A DNA stretch of 64,000 bases from Glandiceps talaboti (taxonomy: Eukaryota > Hemichordata > Enteropneusta > Spengelidae). The DNA is taken from contig NC_135563.1 in the NCBI RefSeq assembly GCF_964340395.1, positions 5,927,922-5,991,921 of the forward strand. The letters are read 5' to 3'. Below are positions 47,466 to 61,444 of the stretch, piece by piece. The position numbers were made by a program, and so were the translations under genes. Positions within the stretch are counted from its first letter, which is position 1. Each line of letters opens with the position of its first letter. The notes under the pieces are model-generated. The model did no database searches and had not been told where the DNA came from. It saw only the letters and a list, made by a program, of their open reading frames with translations.

Positions 47466-47689
47466 TGTTTATAGTTTTGACGTTTGGGTTTCCTTGGATT
47501 TTTGGAAGAATATTTCTAAATTTCTTATGGCGGTTGTGCATTTGTGCTTCGAAATTACTTTTTATTAACTTTTTGTGCAACTAATTTGTTGGCTTAATCG
47601 ATTTGTGGATTCCAAAGTTAAACCAAGGTTCGTCCCCTTTTACTGAGAAATTCACATTTCAATGGAGCATGAATTGAAATTGACTGTGA

Positions 47690-47756
47690 CCGTATTCCGT
47701 ACTTCAATGTACTTCCATCGCTATCCGATTAAGTTCATGGAAGTACGGAATACGGT
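47690..47756. repeat. 17-bp perfect inverted repeat
   Basis: ACCGTATTCCGTACTTC on the left is matched by GAAGTACGGAATACGGT on the right, with about 33 bases between. No gene is adjacent; the function is unknown. Confidence 0.88.
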
Positions 47757-48841
47757 CTCTGTCAGGAACTAGACTATAATTGAACAAATTCTCTGAAACT
47801 TATCTATCAAGTCATGATACAAACAGTATTTACGTTAATCTATCTGCTAGACCTCGGATGTTCTTCCGATACAACACAAGACTAAACATCGCTATCGGGG
47901 ATGGAACATCCATCCAAGCCCAACTTCGAATTCGTTCGCTTATTATATCGAAGTGTTATCGACTTGTCTTTGGTGGTGATAGCTATTGACCAAATTAAGT
48001 TGTAATGTCAGACTCACACAGTCAATCTCAGAGGTACCAGAATCTCACTACACGTATTCAGTGGATAAACTCACAAACACTCAAATTTTCCTTCACTTAC
48101 AGCAGTTCAGACTAGATTGAAACAATTAGTTCTCCGTAGTATTTCTACTACGACTCTGATCAGTTATCGTAAGTTAAAGACGTGTAGCTCTTCTGTTGCC
48201 CCACGACATATCTTATTGTATAAGTTGGCTTTCCCGCATACACCCTACATTCACATTTTATTCAAATTCAAAGGTTCATTCCGTAATACAAATATGGTTA
48301 GTAAATAACATGTTTACAATAAACTTCAATTCTTTTCCTTATTTAGGAAGTGTTTATGAACTACGGTTAATGTAATTCAGATATAAATAGTTTTGAAGAT
48401 ACCCTTTTCTACTATAGCTGAATTCATTAAAAGTTGTGATTTATCACTTATAGTGACACTTGCAACATTCACTTAATTACATATAATAACATGGCCTAGC
48501 TCGTGTTACTATCTCATTAATCAATTAGACATCACACGGTCGGGAAGCCTAGATACACTTAAATACTTTGTAACAGAAAAAAGCCCGAACGTCTAGCAAC
48601 AAGACTATATTTACGTCTTCACAATCACAGACCTCCGATGTCTCAACATTTAAGTCTTTTCTGACGGTCTGTGTATCGAAATTTGAGACGTGTCTTATGT
48701 ATACAGTATGGTTACAGCCATACATAATATATATGCTTTAAACTTGGTAACAATCCTTAGAAATCAATTATTGCATCTAGCAGTCACTAATGTTCCCTTC
48801 TACACGACTGTATATTGTTCAAATGAATACATCTCTAATAT

Positions 48842-48844
<3 letters not shown>

Positions 48845-48892
<48 letters not shown>
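48845..48892. repeat. (GT)n microsatellite
   Basis: Dinucleotide run of about 24 units. Confidence 0.97.
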
Positions 48893-48893
<1 letters not shown>

Positions 48894-49637
48894 GACAATC
48901 ACTATGGTATGGGGTATTTAATGCGTAGAGAATACCACATATGGGGTCACTTCTAATAGTGGGGTAAAAAGTTGGACCCCACAGGTAGTTTCAATTGATA
49001 TCATTCACGGATGCCGCAACGATGCCTAACAAATGGTCCCTAAAATGTACCCCACGTGGCCATTTTGGGTAGTGTGTGAATCTGTGTGTGTGTCCTGCGT
49101 CCAGATATTGCCATCCACCAAGCTGACTGCCCCCTTGCTGTTTAAGAAGGGATAGTGGTAAACAAACATCTGTATACATTACAGTAAACATACCAACGTC
49201 AGTACTACGTCAGTACAGTTGGTGGATGTGACATATTATACTCTGTGACCTAATTTTTCGGGTCAATCAATGCCATAGTGCATAAGCTTGGAGAATGTGG
49301 TTAAAGAGGGTGAATTAGACATGGGTAACGTGTTCAATAGATATTACCGTCCAATATATTTGTTGACCTGAAACGTAATCTTCAATAGCGACCATAAAAA
49401 ACTCCTACATGAGGGGGGTGTCCCTCTTCCACACAGCACTGTTTTGAAAATGACACTTAGAAGTTAGGAAGAGTTTTAAAGGCTTGAAATTTCAACAAAT
49501 ACCCATTATCAAAAACAGTAGAATACTTGAAGATTTTCTGCAATACTCCACTTTTACTCTCGTTAAATCGTCATATATTTTACTACACTTTAACATATAC
49601 GGATATTAAGGTAGATACATGCATTCGCTTAGCTACC

Positions 49638-49744
<107 letters not shown>

Positions 49745-50439
49745 AAGGGGGCAGAAATATGTCTTGCACTTAGAATTTCGCAAGGTTGTTAATTTACAGA
49801 ACTTTGCATGCAAATTACATTATATCTATTTTAGCAAACGTAATTACATATGACAGTCATGTAAATTGTAATGTAGTTTTGTAAAGTACCTGTCGAAACG
49901 ATACCACATTCAAAGGTAAAAAGAAACAGATTTAAACTGAGTGCCTAGCAAAGATATTTGGGCATATACACAGTGTTGGAATGAACACCTCTGAACTATA
50001 GCTCTTATTAATGATGTACGTACCACTTAATTTGAAAATTTTATACGGAACTGTATGAAGTTTGAAGATTACATTGTTAACAAATTGTCTAATTATAAAA
50101 ACATTAATTATGCAAATTAACTCAGTTTATACATTTCATCATCAAGCTTCAATGCCGCATGTACGTCTTTAGTATAAATGCATGTGCTAAATTGCCTGAA
50201 ATTTAAAGTTTGCATTTAAAACATAATTAAAATCATTAAAAATGTGAATTACCCATTAAAGGTAATAAAAGCTACATCAAGAAACCTCAAGTGCGTATTG
50301 TTATGATTGACATATGTACCAAATAATATGGAATTGCAGTTTAAATTCTTAAGATAAAGCTAATTACCGAAAACACTAAGTATACAAATTACTCATTACA
50401 ATTATAAACAAATATGCTGATAAGCTTTTTTGTTTCTCA

Positions 50440-51140
50440 TAATTATTTGTACTAATTTGAAACTTGAATATGCACTTATCAAGCCACCATGATAAATTAA
50501 ATTCATAATTATCTGAGGTACAATGAATAAAAAAGAGTTGCCAAATTTCCTATGTTTATTAACATTTCCTCACCTGTTATGTAACATTATAATTTTTTAT
50601 CAAATCTGTACACTTTCTATCTAACTGTTGTCAAAATCCGAAATCAGCATGTAATATTAAAAATAACAGCCTGAGAGTCAATTGTTAATTTTAATAAGAA
50701 GGCTAGGAAGTCAAAATCACTCCCAAAATCCTTGGTTGGCCCCATTATCTGCTTCAAATGTTTCCAATTGTAAACATAATATGGTGAATTTGTAGATGTT
50801 ACAGAGTTAATGGGCCAGTGTTGACACGTTCAGTACTGCAATGAAAGGAATTCCACTCCTGAATTGGGGTCAAAATAAATACACACACATGGGTTTTGCA
50901 ACACACTCATATGGTATTCTTCTTTGCGTGTAAATGAATGACCATCCTGACACTTCGTTATCATCATGGATCAAATGCAGCCTTTTGTAGAGGATAACGC
51001 GTATAATAAGTAAACGATGTCGAGTTTAAGAGATGTCTTTCAAGCTATAATTTCAAATTAATCCATAGCATTAGTAACATTAAATTACATTGATTTTTGT
51101 ATCAGTCTTATTTCTACAAAACAATAGTATACAATTACAC
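50440..51140. repeat. segmental duplication, copy 1
   Basis: This matches 52890-53163 and then 54330-54840 in order (for example TTAAATTCATAAT, TAATATTAAAAAT, GAGAGTCAATTG, GTCAAAATCACTCCC, CCAGTGTTGACA, AACTCCTGAATTGG). Here the blocks are contiguous. Confidence 0.8.
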
Positions 51141-52889
51141 AAATCCCAGCTGATTTTGGCTCCCCGACCCAGGTGTTGACAAAACTGAAATGGGGGGGGG
51201 GGGGGGTTGTTAGACTGTATGATTGAAAAATTCGATTTGGTGGGGTTGAGGGGTATAATACTAAATAATTTAATTTTAGGTTATCTCTAAATTTTAGGAT
51301 ATATGCATGGCTCTACGTTGTGTTATCTTTTCTTTCTCAGAAATAAATTCTTATACATTTAATGTTTACTACTAACTGACATGTTAAGAATATTCTTGAT
51401 ACTGTAAGAATATGTGACAGAAAATTATTAAATGCAGATATGAAAAAATGAATACGATTGTAGCATTGTGTGTACAAAGAAAATAATGATAAAAAAGGTT
51501 TGAGACCCAATATATCAGAATGCGACTATTATCTTTTTGAGAATTATTTTTCAAAGTATTTGTACATTGTAGAGAACTAGGGTTAAAAATCACCGAGTCA
51601 AAATCAAGCATAATTTTTCAGCGTTTGTCTTCACCTCTCTTCCTCTTAATGGATATGCAATGTGAACGGTTTTGAAACGTTTTGCAATATGATGTAACGA
51701 GCTTTACTTCATACTTTACTGCATGAGATGTATTGAAACACCTATGGGTATACATATTTGTGTTGATGTACACATAAACTTTAATATGGAAAAGAAATCT
51801 AACTAAATTAATTTCTGGGTCCAAATGCGATTTCAGCATGACACTATACAATTTATGGATATTGCCGACGTCTAGTTTATTAACATGTACATGTCTAATT
51901 ATCCGTATTTGGATAATTTTCAGTGAAAATATTGCTGATTGTCTGATCGAAAATGTAATACTCAAGTTACAGTTAGCGTAGTTTCATAACAGATCTTAAA
52001 GTAACCTCAAAGTCATGTATTGTTCAAGATTAACACAATTACTGACTTACTGCGATGGAATTCATTAGGTATACACAGAAATACATTTAAGAGAATTCTG
52101 TCAGTGATGTTTGATGAAGTCCAGGTAGAACGCATGCAAACAAGAACATTACTGCTATGACATACAGGCCATTTAAATAATTAATTATACATTTGCAATT
52201 ACTGATAAATACATCGCTTCCACTGACACGATGAAAAGAAAGGGTTTTTTAAAGACTTTATGTGTAACTCTCAACCTGTCAATACATTTAAAATATATCG
52301 AGGATGGAAGATTCGGATTCCCATTAAATTTAAGGAGTGGATAAACTACACATTCCAATGTCTTGGTTTAGGTAATATAATATCAAATCCAGAACGATTT
52401 ATCTGTGCTTTCTGGGCTTCTGATGTGAAAGGTTTGTTACATATTGTTGACAAATATGATGTGCCACAGGATCGAACAAACACTATAACATTGAATTTTG
52501 CCTATTTGTAGGGAAGGCAGGTTTCACCTGGAGACCATTGTCCTCATACTACATTACGTAGTGTGTGTCTTTCAATCCATGCATACTAGAGTATACATGT
52601 AATGTGTTCACCTTTGTCTCAAACATGTACTAGCTAATTTCAACCAAACCTTCAATAGCCAATAACTTCATACTTTGCTGATTAACACCACAAACCAAAT
52701 AGATATATTCATTTGTCTAAATCCACGTCATCAATAATGAGCCTTCTATCTAATAATGAAATGACTTTTGACCCTGACCTTTATTTTCAAGTTCAAATTG
52801 GCATATAGCATAAACTTCATGTTTTGCCCACTAACCACTAAACGATTTACTTAGGCTTACATTTACAGGTTTAAAGTAAAACCATGATT

Positions 52890-54127
52890 GTCTGTATTAA
52901 TTCATTTAAAACTTGGATATGCAGTTACAATAGCCTGCAATATTATAGAAATTAAATTCATAATACGTTGAAACACAATGTATAAAAGAGCTGCCAAATA
53001 CCTTATGTTTGTTAACATTTCCTCATCAATTATGTTATAAGATTATTAGTAATTTATCAAATCTGTTCACTTTCTACCTAAGTGTGGCGAACATCAGTTT
53101 GTAATATTAAAAATGACAGCATGAGAGTCAATTGCTTATTAACTTTAATAAGTAGGCAAGAAAATAGCGCCAATGGCGTTGTAGCACAACTGTACAGTTT
53201 ATAAAAATATTTACACACATACTGATCCAAGCTATGTATACGTGTTCCTTTGCTGAATGATTATCCAGTTATCTTTGCAATATGCGCATTTGGCTGTTGT
53301 TATGGGCGTGATCGTGTTGCTAGACATATTTGCATACATTTTTTGAATGTTCATTCACTTGTCTATGAATCTCTGATGTTATCTTTACGATATAGGTGAT
53401 CATATGTCAGTTGCTATGTGCGTGGTCTGATTCGAGGTATATTTACATACATTTTATGAATGTTTATATATTTGTCTATTAATCCCTGTTGTTATTTTTG
53501 CAATATATGTGATCATTTGGCTGTTGCCATGGGCGTGGTCTTGTTGCAATGCATATTTTCATACACATTTTGAATATTTGTTCACTTGTCTAAGAATCCC
53601 TGTTGTTATTTTTGGGAAATAGACACCGTTTCGTTGTTACTATGGGCATGGTCATGGTTGCTAGAAATCTAGAAACATCTCACCAACTTTCAGTCTCATT
53701 GACCAAGTACTTTTTGAGATATAAAGTTTTGACCAAAAGTCACATTTTTACACCTTATTTGCATATCACTGATAAGTTGCTTCATCTATACACCCCCATT
53801 AAATGTCTGCCCAATCTGCTCAGCAGTTTTGGAATTAAGGATTTTCGACCAAAAAGACACATTTTAACCCAAATTTGCATATCACTTATGGGATCATCAT
53901 GTCATGAACAATTCTTAATATCAACATGAATATTCCCACCAAATGTCAGACCAATCTGCCAAGTAGCTTTTGAGTTTAAACTTTTTTGACCGAAAATAAA
54001 ATGTTTTGACCCAAATCACACGCCGGTGGTAAGATTTCCCAACTAGACACCCAAAGTAATATATCCACCAAATATCATGGCAATCGGTCCAGTGGTTTTT
54101 GACTTTAAGTTGTTTGCACACACACAC

Positions 54128-54172
<45 letters not shown>

Positions 54173-54840
54173 GAGACAGACAGACAGACAGACAGACACT
54201 TTGCCATGCCTATATCACTACTGAATCTAAGTAGTTCAGTTGTGCTAAAAAAAAATGCCGGTATGCTGAATGGAAAATTACCCCACTCACATGGTTTTAG
54301 AAAGGAAATTAATCAACTTGAAAAAAAGTACATTTTGCGGAGTCCAAAGTCAAAATCACTCCCTGGCCTCTGCTTCCAATGTTTCAAAATGTTGACATAA
54401 GATGGTGAAATGGTAGATGTCACAAGGTTAATGGACCAGTGTTGACAAGTACACAATAACAATGAGAGGAATTCAACTCCTGAATTGGCCGAGTCACCAA
54501 TATAAACACACAAGGCATCTGCAAGAAACTCATATGGTTAGGGTTCTGTGTCCTTTTTATAGCAGTGACCTTGCTGACACTTTGTTGATAGATTAGTTAG
54601 CTTTGTGTAGAGGATTCGTTTTTATCTATTTTGCTGTATCAGTGTGACCAACCTACATTTTAAAATTTCAAGAGACTGTGAATTAGTGCTCTGCCAACAA
54701 AACTCACACTCCACAAAGAAAATCAGTTTGTACAAAAATGTCTTTCAAGCGATATTTTCAAATTAACCCCCAAAATGTCACAACATTTGCACAAAATGAC
54801 ATTGATTACAATGATTGTATTAGTCGTATTTCTGCAAAAA
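52890..54840. repeat. segmental duplication, copy 2, split by an insertion
   Basis: Same blocks as 50440-51140, but interrupted at about 53163 to 54330 by an inserted inverted-repeat element. Confidence 0.8.
53182..54247. mobile_element. non-autonomous inverted-repeat element with internal tandem repeats
   Basis: The ends are TAGCACAACTG (53182-53192) and CAGTTGTGCTA (54237-54247), perfect 11-bp inverted copies. Inside are about four units of roughly 118 bp (each with TTGGCTGTTG-like, GGGCGTGGTC and CATACATTTT strings; 53240-53640). About three units of roughly 135 bp follow (GACCAAAAGTCACATTTT and TTTGCATATCAC; 53700-54110). A CACACA/CAGA run lies at 54116-54199. No transposase is present. 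Confidence 0.7.
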
Positions 54841-55849
54841 CAACAACATATAAAACAAAGAAAACAGCGGAAGGATCCCAAAGACTTCTTACCCCACCCC
54901 CACCCCAACAATTGACATAAATACGATACTTTGGTATCAAAAATGCCGTCCGATGGCTATCGTAATCGTGTGACCTGTTGCGAGGTCAACCCTTACGTAC
55001 CGTGCTGTGCTTTCTCCCTGGGGTTTCTCAACCAACATTATCGGTTATAACCTTGCGATGTACACGTAATAACAAATTTAGCTTTATAATGTAAGTAAAC
55101 TTTGTCTGAATGCGATTTTTGTTCCATAATGTTTAACTATATTCGCTCTGGATGTGCAAGTTCGGAGCTCTGAGCTAGCTCAACAGAAAATCGGAAGTAA
55201 GTTTACCGGCTGCTACTATATACAAATTGTCATCAATGATCTACAAATGTATTAAATGAAAATAAAAGATTACATCATTAGAAGATATGTTTATTAGACA
55301 ATGGTTTGTATGACCGCAATTTATAGACGTATTTCTAGCTTTTCAAGACAATAACGACCATTTAAACAGTGTTTTGGATTACACTCTCCTACCATTTGCC
55401 TTATAGTTTTAACTAATGTACCAAACCACTATGGCGAGAGGCCCTGTTTATGATTCATTTTTTCCCGCTTAGTTTTATGACACATATCACTAGTTGATTT
55501 ACATGGTGTATGCTTATGGAGGTGTCAAGTTTTCTATGAAAAAAATGTATTGCAGTCACTGACAGCTAATGTTAGTACTTGTCAGACTAATGTATTACTG
55601 CACACAGGGAAACTGAATTGAGGGATAGGCACAAAAACTGACCAAATTAGAATAAATATTGGCATAAATTAAGTGTTCAGGATATCTACTATTTGTTGAA
55701 CAACATAATATGTCAAAGACATGTGTTTTACCACTAAACCCTCTTTGGCAAAACTACAGTTAAATGTGTGACTGTACATGATTTCATCATCACAATGTAA
55801 TAGCAGTGAGCATGAAATGTAATCCAATTAAAATCAAATGAATTTGTCT

Positions 55850-56360
55850 GTCTTGCAACTCTTTTTACCATTGAAGATGGCTAACGTTATGAATGGATAT
55901 GTGCTATAACTCTCTTTACCATTCAGGACGGCTAAAGTTATCTACCTGTTTTGTAATTCATGACGTCCAACTGGTAGACATGCATAGCACAGACAAATGA
56001 AAAAGGGCAGGGAAAGAAATTAAAATAAAATGAATTAGTATATCTTGTAGTTCTTTTTACCATCAAGATGGCTAAAGTTATGAATGTTATAGCTCTGTTC
56101 ACCATTCGAGAAGGCTAAAGTTATCTACCTGTTTTGACATTCGTGCCAACTGGTAAAATAAAATGAATGGGTCCATGATATACATGTAGCTCTTTTTACC
56201 ATTGAGACGACTAAAGTTATCTACCTATTTTGACATTTGTGATGTCCAACTGGCAGACATTCATATCACAGAAAGAAATGGAAAAGGATAGTGGAAATAT
56301 TTAAAATGAAATGAATGTCTGTGTTGGAGTTGTTCATGATTCAAGACGGCTAAAGTGAAT
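55850..56360. repeat. degenerate tandem repeat (about 180-bp unit)
   Basis: CTCTTTTTACCATT, GGCTAAAGTTATCTACCTGT and TCCAACTGG(T/C)AGACAT recur three or four times with loss of parts. No coding potential was seen. Confidence 0.75.
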
Positions 56361-58929
56361 ATGGCTATTAAAGTGACTTACTTACTTTACACAAGCAGTA
56401 ATGTGACACGCACCTTCTGATCTTTATTGAGTTCATTTGTTTTCACTAAATGTGATAAATTTTGCATCATACTCTACTGGGTTTGGATATCTCTTGCAAA
56501 ACTTACACTCTACAATTGAAAGATCAGGAACGTTTTACATGAAATTATATGCATTTATGCACATTTAAGAGTCACACTAAATATGCTTTCAGGTGATACT
56601 AAAATTGTCCATATTCATGGATTTCTATAAAGATCTATACATTTGCTATTTTACCATTTGAATTTATCAAACTATGCAGAATCTTTTACATTCAGATGTT
56701 TAGGACAAATTCTTAATGTATCAACTACTATATGCATAACACAGAGCTTGGTACAAAGTATGTCATGTAATACATACACGATTCGAACTCAGTTTTGTTC
56801 TTGCAGACTACAATGTACAGCATAGTGAGTATTGGGGAAAGTGTTTGTTCGTTTATTCAATCAATAAACTTTGGACACTCAAGACAGATGTGTTATTAAC
56901 TGAACCAATAAACTATTTGGCCTCCTACATAAAAGTATTCCAAGTCCCATTCTTACTCCTACAAGCGAATTTGCTGACAAAGTTATGGTTAAGATATGAT
57001 TAGATTACAAAAGAAAACGCACACGATTGCCAGAAATGTGTCATGTTTTGAACAAAAGTAGGTCAACAACACCCACATTGGAACAGGAACTACTCGAAAG
57101 ATGAAGTAATGATTACCTCAAGAAATCGCCAACGTCCTCAATAGCTCATTTAACATAACTGATAGTTTGCCATACTTAAGTCCAATATCAAAGTATGATT
57201 TTAAAAAAGTTACATAAATGTATACAAAATTTTATGACAACATAGCCTAACGAAATAAATCTATACACATACGAATTACATGTTAGCATCGAATACATTT
57301 ATCAAAAGACAGCAACACGCTTTTGTAGTAAAACGTGTTATTTAGAAATTTAAATTTAAATTATACCTACAAAATTAAATTTAGATCAATAGGATTTTAG
57401 TATCCACAAATAACAATCAAAATAATATTAATTTTTAATGGGCAAGGCAAATCTGGGCTATTCATTGCCATGGTTATAAGGAATTTATAGTACAAGTAAA
57501 ACATGTAGTACATGTTTTGCGCACCTCATATCCATCGGTAATAACAATGCAAAGTACAGTGCCAACAACCAAAAAATCAAAATAATATTCATTTTTAAGG
57601 GGTCACCATGTGTCCACCTACTATATTGTATGGGGTTTGCAAGTGATGCACGTCGCACAACGATGCGATGTCAAAATCACACAGTGTTGCTAAGTTAGAT
57701 AATACAGTTAAAAATATGGCTGAAATATGGCCCTCCCGTGACAACCGTTTTGTAAAAAGTAACCCCCCCCCCCATTCCCCCGGCCCTCCCCCTGTAAATA
57801 CTGAAGGCTCCCTTGACGTTACAAAAAAAACATTACAACGTCAACCCATATATAAATCATTGTACAAAAGTTCGGTCAAACAATTTATTCTGGACAGCTA
57901 TCACACATAGTCATAGTTTATTTTCACACTTGCTGCCCTGTCTATTATAGTTAGGTTATTGTACTCACCAATTTGACGGACAGCAAACATCCACATATTA
58001 ATTGCTTTTACTGTGTAATGCATGTACTATATTGTAGCTTTCAGTGATAGTTTTAGAGTATATAAATATCATAAACCTATCTTTAACTTCCATTTCTGTT
58101 CGGCGTTCACAATAGTTTGTCCTGATATACACCACACATGGTCTCTCACTCAGTTCAACTCTGTCAATTAATATGGTATCCGTGGGTAATAACATCCCTG
58201 TACTTCACATATGTCTTGGCAGCCACGTTCATTTTCATGGCATTTACTGTTTGACGATTACAACATTTGTTGGTAAACAGTTCAATGTATTTACAGTGCT
58301 GGATGTTATAAAGAATTGCCTGGTATAAAGCCCATAGTTAGTGTGAGTAGATTTAGATTCTGCCAATGTGTTATACATGATGAAGCCAGCTGAATTGGAC
58401 GGTCACACGAGTTGGAAGGTCAACATTTGTTGAAAGGCTCTCTTAATTCCCTAGATGATATCTGCTTGCTTTGCTAACTGAGTGAAGTTGGTTTCCATGA
58501 CAACCATGTTTCAGAGTTCCATGGATACTATTTTCGCTGTTTCCAACAAGTAACAAATCATTGTTATATAATCCCCGGTCACAACCTTTCTTATTGTAGA
58601 GCGCTTCAGGTTTTTCCATTGTATTTTAAGTTCACGTCTTGCCCGTGTATAGTGGGTTGTGGTAACCTTATCCATGGTGGTTACTTGTTTGTACAAAAAG
58701 AGCTCGAAGTCACGGTCACTAGCTAGCTTGTGAATATACACATCAAAGTCTCACAAATCTAATGCCACAGTGTGTAGTAAAGAGCTAAACTTTACATCGC
58801 CCGGGAGTTTCTAAAAATATTTTGTATAATTATAAGTATCACCAATAATTGACTAATCAAGACTCTCGTTAACCTTAGAGTTTAGAATAGCACTTCTTGT
58901 CTAATTGAGAATTCCTGACTCCATCATGT

Positions 58930-59185
58930 TCTCCCAACGGCTGTGGTACCAATCTTTATATTTGTGTTCTGTTGAATAAAAGTGTTTTGCACTGGAAAGT
59001 TTATACCACCGGGCCAAATGAGTTATGTGACCAAAATGATAAAAAAAATGAGATTCACTTTGTTTTACATTGCAGTTTTAATGATGGCGTAGGCAATACT
59101 TATATTGTCACACAAAAAACACTGAATACATCAGATAATGAGATACTGTCAGATAATGAGAAATTAAAGTACTTGGTGACAAATC
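58930..59185 (+). mobile_element. LINE-derived C-terminal remnant, interrupted by FB2
   Basis: The frame carries LCDQNDKKNEIHFVLHCSFN and DNEKLKYLVTN, resembling the Cys/His tail (E-x-H-F-x-x-x-C) found after the RT of many invertebrate LINEs. The element FB2 begins at 59186. The same frame resumes after 61414 and stops within about 30 bases. Confidence 0.6.
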
Positions 59186-61214
59186 TATGAAAACCCGTTA
59201 GTGCCATCCACAAAAGCAAACAAATATATATATCTCATGCTCTCGACTTATTATCTCGTGTGCACGAGATATTAAACCCCCCCCCAAAAAAAATAAATGA
59301 ATAAATAAAATTTTTGTGGAAAATGAAGTTATCTCGTGCTCACAACTTATTATCTTGTGCGCATGACTTATTATCTCATGCTCACGACTTATTATCTCGT
59401 GCACACGAGATATCAAAACAAAAAAAAATTGTGAAAAATGAAGTCATCTCGACTCGTGCTCATGACTTATTATTTCGTGTGCACGACTTATTATTTCGTG
59501 CTCACAACTTATAATCTCATGCACACAACTTATTATCTTGTGCGCACGAGATAACATCAAAAGCAAAAAAATAAAAAATGAAAATTTGAGGAAAGCGAAG
59601 TTATCTCGCGCTCACGATTTATTATCTTGTGCGCACGACTTACTATCTCATGCTCACGACTTATTATCTTATGTGCAAGACTTATCTCATTTGCATGAGA
59701 TATCAAAACAAAACAAAATTTCATGCAAAACAAAGTTATCTTGGGCTCACGACATATTAGCTCGTGCGCACGACTTATTATCTCGTGCTCATGACATTAT
59801 CTCGTGCACACGACTTGTTTTCCTTTTTTTTGGTTTTGATATCGCTTGTGCACAAGATAATAAGTTGTAAGCACGAGATAATAAGTCATGTGCATGAGAT
59901 AATAAGTCGTGAGCATGAGATAATGAAGTCCGGGACGGGGACTTATGGATTTTGTTCCGACCGTCTGTCCGACCGGAACCGTTTCTTGAAGATGCCTGGA
60001 CCGACTTTTTTCAAACTTGGTACAGGGGCAACATACTATGGCATACATATGCACGTCAATTTGTTTCATGATACAATCCAATATGGCCGCCTAGCAGCCA
60101 TTTGTTTGCGAATTTTCCATGTCCAAAGCCATAACTCAGACATGCTTGAACAGATCTCATTCAAAGTTGGTATTAGGACAGTGTTCTATGACAAACATGT
60201 GCATAATAATTATTCATTTTTGTCATGATACAATCCGATATGGGTGCCTAGCAGCCATTTTGCTGGCGCAGTTTTCATGTCCAAAGCTATAACTCAGACA
60301 TGCTTGATCAGGTCCCCCCCCCCATACCCGACCCATCCTTTATTGTTGAATGGTTTATTCCATGATGTCATCTTGAAGAGTAGGCATGTCCCATGTCCAA
60401 CGAGGAGACACAGCATGAGTAGGCATGTGCAACGAACAGACACAACATATCTAAGTCTGTTTGATTTAGGTTCACAAGTGTTGTTGTGTGATCAGAGTAG
60501 TGATATCAAAAACAACCATATGAGGCCAAACAACATTAACCAGGTTTGAAAATGACAACATAAACTGACAGTTCCTTAAAACCCAATCATAGCGGGACTA
60601 TGTCATTCTCAATGACTTGTTATCTTGTGCTCACGACTTATTATCTCGTGCTCACTACTTATTATCTCGTGTGCAGGATATAACATCAAAAGCAATAAAA
60701 AAATGTGGAAAACGAAGTTATCTCGGGCTCACAGCTTATTATCTCGTGCGCATGACTTATTACCTTGTACTCACGACTTATTATCTCGTGTGCACAACTT
60801 GTTTTCTGCAATTTTTTTCAGTTCTGATATCTCTTGCACATGAGATAATAACTCGTGAGCACAAAATAATAAGTCATGCGCGTGAGATAATAAGTTGTGA
60901 GCACGAGATAACATCAAAACCAAGAAAAAAATGAAAGTTTGCGGAAAACAGAGTTATCCTGTATGCACGACTTATTATCTCAGGCTCTAAACTTATTATC
61001 TCATACTCACGACTTATTATTTTGTGCTCATGACTTGTTATCTCATGTGCTTGACTTATTACCTCATGTGTACGACATATTATCTCGTGAGCATGAGGTA
61101 ACATATCATGCGCACAAGATAATTAGTCGTGAGCACGAGATAACTTCGTTTTCCACACAATTTTTTTTAGATATCTCATGCGCATGAGATAATAAGTCGA
61201 GATATCTATATCTA

Positions 61215-61304
<90 letters not shown>

Positions 61305-61305
61305 C

Positions 61306-61369
<64 letters not shown>

Positions 61370-61408
61370 TATATATGCTTTTGTAGATGGCACTAACAGG
61401 CTTTCATA
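59186..61408. mobile_element. foldback DNA element FB2 with 21-bp repeats
   Basis: The ends are TATGAAAACCCGTTAGTGCC and, in reverse, TATGAAAGCCTGTTAGTGCC, extending through ATC-ACAAAAGCA (about 33 bp). CAAATC flanks both sides (59180-59185 and 61409-61414). The interior is mostly 21-bp repeats of the type ACTTATTATCTCGTGCNCAC+G, in direct orientation in some blocks and inverted in others. A 60-kb-region insert (59930-60560) carries a CCAATATGGCCGCCTAGCAG repeat. No coding gene is present. Confidence 0.88.
61209..61376. repeat. (TA)n microsatellite inside FB2
   Basis: Long TA run next to the right end of FB2. A short TA run sits at the matching place near the left end (59224-59232). Confidence 0.95.
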
Positions 61409-61444
61409 CAAATCAGATTAGGAATACAGCAAAAATATTTGAAG

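Noticed and set aside
52260-52511. 83-codon plus-strand frame with protein-like composition
   Set aside because: No recognisable family, no repeat or splice support; left out for lack of evidence, though it might be worth a database search.
57998-58741. Two minus-strand frames with protein-like composition
   Set aside because: I considered a sulfotransferase-like exon, but motif agreement was too weak.
59314-61104. Several frames rich in RAHDLLS / HEIIS repeats
   Set aside because: They are products of the 21-bp repeats of FB2 in all frames and both strands; no Met-led conserved protein is present.
59198-61187. CRISPR-like regular repeats
   Set aside because: Repeats are contiguous, degenerate, in both orientations, have no unique spacers, and lie in an animal genome.
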